A DNA stretch of 19,039 bases from JBCCEV01 sp039030125 (GTDB taxonomy: Bacteria; Pseudomonadota; Gammaproteobacteria; Ga0077536): contig JBCCEV010000081.1 in the NCBI GenBank assembly GCA_039030125.1, positions 1 through 19,039 on the forward strand, given 5' to 3'. The stretch's first letter is position 1. Every line of letters begins with the position of its first letter. The notes under the pieces were generated by a model that worked only from the letters and a program-made list of their open reading frames with translations, did not search any database and was not told the DNA's origin. The position numbers and the translations under genes were made by a program. This document shows, in pieces, positions 15,891 to 19,039 of this stretch.

Positions 15891-16304
15891 TCAATCGGTA
15901 AGGGTGCCACCCGCTGCCTGGCTTGTCGCGGCGGGTGAGGTGGTAACGAATCCCGATTGCCGTTGCAATTGTTGGTCATTGGTGAGCGGGCTCACCGACG
16001 GCAATGTTCCCAAGGCGTGATCGGGATAGGTAAGGCGCCAGCACTTTACTCGGGTCCGCGCCGCGCCCGCACTCATTATTGCCCTGGATTGCACCGCGAG
16101 TTTCTCGCACGCTGATGCAGGGGCCGCGTCGAGCGGGTACGGATCATCGAACAGCAAACGAGTGCGGCCAACACCGAAGGTATCAGGGCTCCGGTCGAAG
16201 CGGACCTTCTCGCGCAGATCTGAAACAAGCGCCTTGTGCGGTTTGTTGTTCAACCTTTGGACGGCCTGGGTTGTGGGTGTTCTGCAAGGAAGCCGGCGAT
16301 GCAT
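15891..16304 (-). CDS. Hypothetical small protein between Fur-like box and fumC
   Basis: A possible 137-residue protein starting at ATG 16304 and ending 24 bp before fumC. Codon choice resembles that of neighbouring genes, and the frame stays open from the promoter region. The sequence (for example VRFDRSPDTFGVGRTRLLFD, KCWRLTYPDHALGTLPSVSP) has no signal peptide, membrane helix or domain that I recognise. ATG 16304 is chosen because the predicted transcript begins near 16322; the in-frame ATG 16319 would leave almost no leader. No Shine-Dalgarno sequence is seen. In Pseudomonas aeruginosa a small Fur-controlled gene (fagA) occupies this position before fumC, but I see no clear sequence similarity. 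It may instead be only a long fumC leader. Confidence 0.4.
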   Translation of the reverse strand: MHRRLPCRTPTTQAVQRLNNKPHKALVSDLREKVRFDRSPDTFGVGRTRLLFDDPYPLDAAPASACEKLAVQSRAIMSAGAARTRVKCWRLTYPDHALGTLPSVSPLTNDQQLQRQSGFVTTSPAATSQAAGGTLTD

Positions 16305-16320
16305 ATTGCGATGCCGCATA

Positions 16321-16343
16321 GATAAATGATAATAATAATGATT
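16321..16343. promoter_or_regulatory. Fur-box-like operator in the fumC/sodN divergent region
   Basis: The AT-rich stretch contains TGATAATAATAATGA (16327-16341), which matches the Fur 7-1-7 consensus TGATAATnATTATCA at 12 of 14 defined positions. Against the classic 19-bp Fur box I count 13 matches for 16322-16340. It overlaps the -10 element of a predicted minus-strand promoter for fumC, the usual layout for Fur repression. A nickel-sensing Fur relative (Nur) or another paralog could bind instead. It lies about 120-145 bp upstream of the plus-strand sodN cluster. Confidence 0.6.
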
Positions 16344-16358
16344 GTGGTTAGTATTCAA
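16329..16358 (-). promoter_or_regulatory. Sigma70-like promoter for the small ORF and fumC
   Basis: On the minus strand TTGAAT (16353-16358) and TATTAT (16329-16334) are spaced by 18 nt. TTGAAT matches TTGACA at 4 of 6 positions and TATTAT matches TATAAT at 5 of 6. Transcription would begin near 16322. The Fur-like box covers the -10 element. Confidence 0.55.
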
Positions 16359-16464
16359 GAAACCTGTGAATGACGGCACTGTCGGGTTGTGCGCCAAGCG
16401 CCCGGATTAACTTCGTCGCTCGCCTACAGGTGTCCCAAAGCCTATCGACCCCACTGTTTTTTAA

Positions 16465-16959
16465 ATGCGTTCTCACATCCATTTAGTAACGACCTTGGCG
16501 CCGGGGATCAGTAGCCTTGCCGAAGGGAGATCCACCGCGGAGCGTTTGGAACAAGCACTGGCGCCGATTTTAGAGAGTCATCGTAAACTCGGCGCGCCCC
16601 CCTTGTCACTGGATATTGTTATCGAGGAAGTGGATCGCGGTTGTTATCTCACGCGCTCTAATTGGGTGTTGGCTCTGTTGGGTTTTGGTAATGCGAGGCT
16701 CGTCTTACGGGTGGTTGCGAACACGGCTCCGGGCGAAGAATTCTCATTTCGGCAGCATTCTCGAAATGCCGGGTTGAATATTGAATGGCAGGATTATCTT
16801 GAAGACAACGGCGATAAGTTGTTGGCGGAGCTCGCACGTCGAGCTGCCGGCATCATTGGTGTGAAGGTCCGTCTAGCTCTGTTTGTGCAGAGCACTCGGC
16901 GCACGTTCGCGCGAAGGCTGAAATTTTTTATTAAAGAGGAGCAAGACATTGCTAACTAA
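16465..16959 (+). CDS. Conserved-looking protein of unknown function in the sodN cluster
   Basis: A 164-residue protein that I do not recognise. It has alternating helix and strand character with basic C-terminal segments (RRTFARRLKFFIKEEQ) and no signal peptide or clear membrane helix. A middle segment (VIEEVDRGCYLTRSNWVLAL then LGFGNARLVLRVVA) vaguely recalls DUF4410-type outer-membrane-associated proteins, but they are exported and this one appears not to be. The last 11 bp overlap the next gene, whose ribosome-binding site lies inside this reading frame, so they are translated together. No Shine-Dalgarno sequence precedes ATG 16465. Being first in the sodN transcript suggests a link to metal or superoxide handling, which is inference only. 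Confidence 0.68.
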   Translation: MRSHIHLVTTLAPGISSLAEGRSTAERLEQALAPILESHRKLGAPPLSLDIVIEEVDRGCYLTRSNWVLALLGFGNARLVLRVVANTAPGEEFSFRQHSRNAGLNIEWQDYLEDNGDKLLAELARRAAGIIGVKVRLALFVQSTRRTFARRLKFFIKEEQDIAN

Positions 16960-17158
16960 TAGCCTACTCGGGCGCATCCTTTGTGCGCCCTTACTTTTGT
17001 TGTCCGTTAGTTGCTTCGCGCATCCAGGACATGAAGGCGGAGCGTTTTGGCACTTTATATTTGATATCAATTTGCCGGGACTCACCATCTTAGCGGGGAC
17101 CATCATATTCGGCGCTGTCATTATTCGTCGCCGCGCTAAGTCCCAATTGGCCAATTAA
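16949..17158 (+). CDS. Small His-containing membrane protein upstream of sodN
   Basis: A 69-residue protein with a TTG start at 16949, supported by AGAGGAG 7 nt upstream. Residues 1-24 look like a signal peptide or first helix (LLGRILCAPLLLLSVSCFA). Then come HPGHEGGAFWHF with three histidines, and a second hydrophobic helix (LPGLTILAGTIIFGAVI) ending in RRRAK. The expected topology puts the His segment on the outer face. Mature HupE/UreJ nickel permeases also begin with a His-rich HxGH-like segment, so metal binding is plausible, but this protein is far too short to be a permease. It overlaps the upstream gene by 11 bp and ends 32 bp before sodN. Possible nickel-binding accessory; function unproven. 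Confidence 0.72.
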   Translation: MLTNSLLGRILCAPLLLLSVSCFAHPGHEGGAFWHFIFDINLPGLTILAGTIIFGAVIIRRRAKSQLAN

Positions 17159-17190
17159 CCCAATATTTGCGAACCAACGAGGAAGCCCAA

Positions 17191-17682
17191 ATGTTCCACG
17201 CAATCCTAAGATCGCTTGATCACGTTTCGCCGCTTGAAACCGTGTCCGCCCACTGTGATATCCCTTGTAAGATTTACGATCCCTCCACCGCGCAGATCGC
17301 GGCTCTAACCGTGGTAAGAATGATTGACCTCATCGAAGAAACCGAGGCTAACGGCAGCGCCAGCAGCCTCAATTCAATGGTGCGTTTTATTTCGGTAAAG
17401 GAAGAGCACGGGATCAAATGCAAAGATGAAATCCGCATCATCTGGGGCGACTATTTCAAAGCGCCACAGCTAGAGAAATTCCCTGAGATTCACGAACTCA
17501 CCCACAACATCATGATGCTGGCGTCGCAATGCAAACAGACCGTTGATCGCGATAAGGCGCTAAGCCTAGTCGAGCAAGTGAACCGTTTCGCGGAAATCTT
17601 TTGGGCAACCAAAGATGTCGCGACCAAACGGAGCGTTTGCCCCTATCCGCCAGCATTGGAAGTCGTTTATCCAGACTTGTGA
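17191..17682 (+). CDS. sodN: Nickel-type superoxide dismutase precursor
   Basis: A 163-residue precursor. Ni-SOD converts superoxide to oxygen and peroxide without iron or manganese. The nickel hook HCDIPCKIYDP is at residues 21-31. After removal of a 20-residue propeptide (MFHAILRSLDHVSPLETVSA), His1, Cys2 and Cys6 become the Ni ligands and Tyr9 the conserved second-sphere residue. The remaining four-helix body (for example FPEIHELTHNIMMLASQCKQ) fits the hexameric enzyme. ATG 17191 is chosen over an upstream in-frame TTG (17167) because GAGGA lies 8 nt before it and the propeptide length then suits the family. The stop overlaps the sodX start (GTGA). No secretion signal, so it is cytoplasmic. 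Confidence 0.97.
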   Translation: MFHAILRSLDHVSPLETVSAHCDIPCKIYDPSTAQIAALTVVRMIDLIEETEANGSASSLNSMVRFISVKEEHGIKCKDEIRIIWGDYFKAPQLEKFPEIHELTHNIMMLASQCKQTVDRDKALSLVEQVNRFAEIFWATKDVATKRSVCPYPPALEVVYPDL

Positions 17683-17990
17683 TTTTGCGCCTTTTCAAGG
17701 TCACCGGCGATAGCATGCGCCCGGTCTATGTGCCGGGCGACTACTTGCTCGTCTCTCGATACTGGTTCCGCAAGCCCCGCGTAGGTGACGACGTGGTGGG
17801 CCGGTCGCGCTCGCAGGGGCTGGTGTTGAAGCGCGTCAGTGACGTAGACGGACAAGCCGTCAAACTGGCGGGACTCAATGCTTTAAGCGCCACCAGCGAG
17901 AGCCTCGGTGATTTCAAACATAAAGATATTCTCGGCCGGGTTTTCTTGCGAGTCGCTGCATGGCGGGCGCCGCGAAAAGACCAACACTAA
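17679..17990 (+). CDS. sodX: Nickel-type superoxide dismutase maturation protease
   Basis: A 103-residue S26-like peptidase that removes the SodN propeptide to expose the His1 nickel ligand. GTG 17679 is chosen because it overlaps the sodN stop as GTGA and begins the conserved domain exactly (MILRLFKVTGDSMRPVYVPG). Ser12 in GDSM is the nucleophile and Lys51 in LVLKRV is the general base. PGDYLLV and GDDVVGRS are family blocks. A longer frame opens upstream but lies within sodN. Unlike signal peptidase it has no membrane anchor, in keeping with a cytoplasmic substrate. Sure of the call from motif and neighbour. Confidence 0.93.
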   Translation: MILRLFKVTGDSMRPVYVPGDYLLVSRYWFRKPRVGDDVVGRSRSQGLVLKRVSDVDGQAVKLAGLNALSATSESLGDFKHKDILGRVFLRVAAWRAPRKDQH

Positions 17991-18046
17991 GCAATTCATC
18001 TGCCCCGAGTCTTGCCGGGCGCCACGCCGTCTCACCGGCCATCACA

Positions 18047-18060
18047 CATCAATATTGATG
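18047..18060. promoter_or_regulatory. Perfect 14-bp palindrome upstream of the nitronate monooxygenase-type gene
   Basis: CATCAATATTGATG is fully self-complementary and sits 75-88 bp upstream of ATG 18135, in the 144-nt gap after sodX. Length and position suit an operator for a dimeric regulator. No promoter elements can be placed with confidence. Confidence 0.45.
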
Positions 18061-18134
18061 CTCGGTTACACTCTCGCCCTCAGTTGCGCCGGGCTCGGGA
18101 CTTTACGCCGGCCGTATTTTTTTAGGAGTAACCA

Positions 18135-19039
18135 ATGAAAACACGCATCACCGAGTTATTCGGTATTGAGCACCCAATTATCCAAGGTGGCATGCATTAC
18201 GTCGGTTTCGCCGAACTTGCTGCAGCGGTGTCCAACGCCGGGGGCCTCGGAATAATTACGGGTCTTACTCAAAAGACGCCGGATGACTTGGCGCGTGAAA
18301 TAGCCCGCTGTCGCGAAATGACCGATAAACCGATTGGCGTTAATTTGACCTTTCTGCCGATCGTCGAAGCGCCTGATTATCCTGGATACGTCAAAGCGAT
18401 TGTTGAAGGGGGCGTGCGAGTTGTGGAGACCGCGGGTAACAACCCCGCGAAATGGATGCCGATCCTAAAAGAGCACGACATCACCGTGATCCACAAATGC
18501 ACGACCGTTCGTCACGCTTTGAAAGCCGAATCCGTCGGTGTCGACGCACTGTCCATCGATGGTTTCGAATGCGGCGGCCACCCAGGGGAAGACGATATCC
18601 CCAATATGATTTTGTTACCGCGTGCCGCTGAAGAACTTAAGGTGCCATTTGTATCGTCCGGGGGCATGGCCGACGCGCGATCATTAGTCGCATCGCTGGC
18701 AATGGGCGCGGACGGTATGAATATGGGGACCCGGTTCATTGCGACCAAGGAAGCCCCGGTTCATGAAAACGTGAAGCAGGCAATTTTGGCTGCGAGCGAA
18801 GTTGATACGCGATTGATCATGCGGCCGTTCCGAAATACCGAGCGGGTTTTAACGAACGCCGCGGTGGAACGGATCCTCGAAGCCGAGCGCGATAAAGGCG
18901 CGGAGTTGAAATTCGAGGATATCGTTAAGGAAGTGTCGGGCGTTTATCCGAAGATAATGCTCGAGGGCGAGATGGACGCTGGCGCATGGTCGTGCGGGAT
19001 GGTGGCTGGCCTGATCCACGACATCCCGACGGTGCAGGA
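18135..19039 (+). CDS. Nitronate monooxygenase-family FMN oxidoreductase, 3' end outside window
   Basis: An open frame of 301 codons runs from ATG 18135 to the right edge without a stop. AGGAG lies 7-8 nt upstream. Landmarks: N-terminal TELFGIEHPIIQGGMHYVG, AAAVSNAGGLGIITG, then ALSIDGFECGGHPGED, the FMN phosphate-binding VSSGGMADARSLVASLAMGA and GMNMGTRFIATKEAP. This is the 2-nitropropane dioxygenase / YrpB fold, FMN-dependent, which detoxifies alkyl nitronates in some members and has unknown substrates in others. FabK-type enoyl-ACP reductase is a relative but less likely. The sequence reaches near the family's usual length of about 320-360 residues, so little is missing. Confidence 0.9.
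   Translation, partial: MKTRITELFGIEHPIIQGGMHYVGFAELAAAVSNAGGLGIITGLTQKTPDDLAREIARCREMTDKPIGVNLTFLPIVEAPDYPGYVKAIVEGGVRVVETAGNNPAKWMPILKEHDITVIHKCTTVRHALKAESVGVDALSIDGFECGGHPGEDDIPNMILLPRAAEELKVPFVSSGGMADARSLVASLAMGADGMNMGTRFIATKEAPVHENVKQAILAASEVDTRLIMRPFRNTERVLTNAAVERILEAERDKGAELKFEDIVKEVSGVYPKIMLEGEMDAGAWSCGMVAGLIHDIPTVQ

Noticed and set aside
16949..17158. Small membrane protein as a full HupE/UreJ nickel permease
   Set aside because: It has only two hydrophobic segments and 69 residues; only the His-rich start is reminiscent.
17601..17990. Longer sodX starting inside sodN at 17601
   Set aside because: The extra N-terminal residues are not part of the protease family, and the GTG at 17679 gives a GTGA overlap with sodN.
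18090..18127. Intrinsic terminator after sodX made of GCCGG...CCGGC and a T run
   Set aside because: The stem is only about 5 bp with a long loop, and the T run overlaps the ribosome-binding region of the next gene.

Overview
The window looks like the chromosome of a free-living, probably marine or aquatic gammaproteobacterium. The reasons are a FimV-type N-terminal domain, VPLPA/PEP-CTERM-like sorting tails, a nickel superoxide dismutase with its protease, a class II fumarase, and GC content judged by eye to be in the mid-50s percent. No phage, insertion sequence, tRNA or rRNA is visible. The taxon is an inference.

Left part (1-4280). A minus-strand pair runs leftwards. It consists of a membrane-anchored Ser/Thr protein kinase with an FGE-sulfatase-like extracytoplasmic domain, followed 28 bp later by a FimV-like protein. 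The FimV-like protein runs off the left edge and ends, within the window, in three nearly identical 16-residue repeats. Divergent from this pair is an exported MsrA, which converges on an orphan MlaC-family lipid-binding protein.

Middle (4281-9924). After about 570 nt without a convincing gene comes a minus-strand cluster: ECF sigma factor, NrsF-type membrane anti-sigma factor (ATGA overlap), and a secreted spondin-domain protein with a VPLPA-like C-terminus. About 480 nt without a recognisable gene follow. Then come a luciferase-like monooxygenase with its flavin-reductase-family partner (plus strand) and a second secreted protein with a VPIPA-type tail.

Right-centre (9907-14386). Minus-strand TauE/SafE-type permease, MFS transporter and an aldehyde dehydrogenase with a clear intrinsic terminator, then a plus-strand surface-type protein with an unusual Trp-Gly-rich N-terminus.

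Right part (14484-17990) is the most coherent system. fumC and a small unknown ORF read leftwards from a sigma70-like promoter that overlaps a Fur-box-like sequence (about 16321-16343). In the other direction are an unknown 164-residue protein, a small His-containing membrane protein (TTG start, strong ribosome-binding site), sodN (Ni-SOD) and sodX (its maturation protease, GTGA overlap). I infer an iron-sparing and superoxide-defence locus: an Fe-independent fumarase plus a nickel SOD under a possible Fur-family control site. This resembles the Fur-controlled fagA-fumC-orfX-sodA operon of Pseudomonas aeruginosa, but with Ni-SOD instead of Mn-SOD. The window ends inside a nitronate monooxygenase-type flavoprotein gene.
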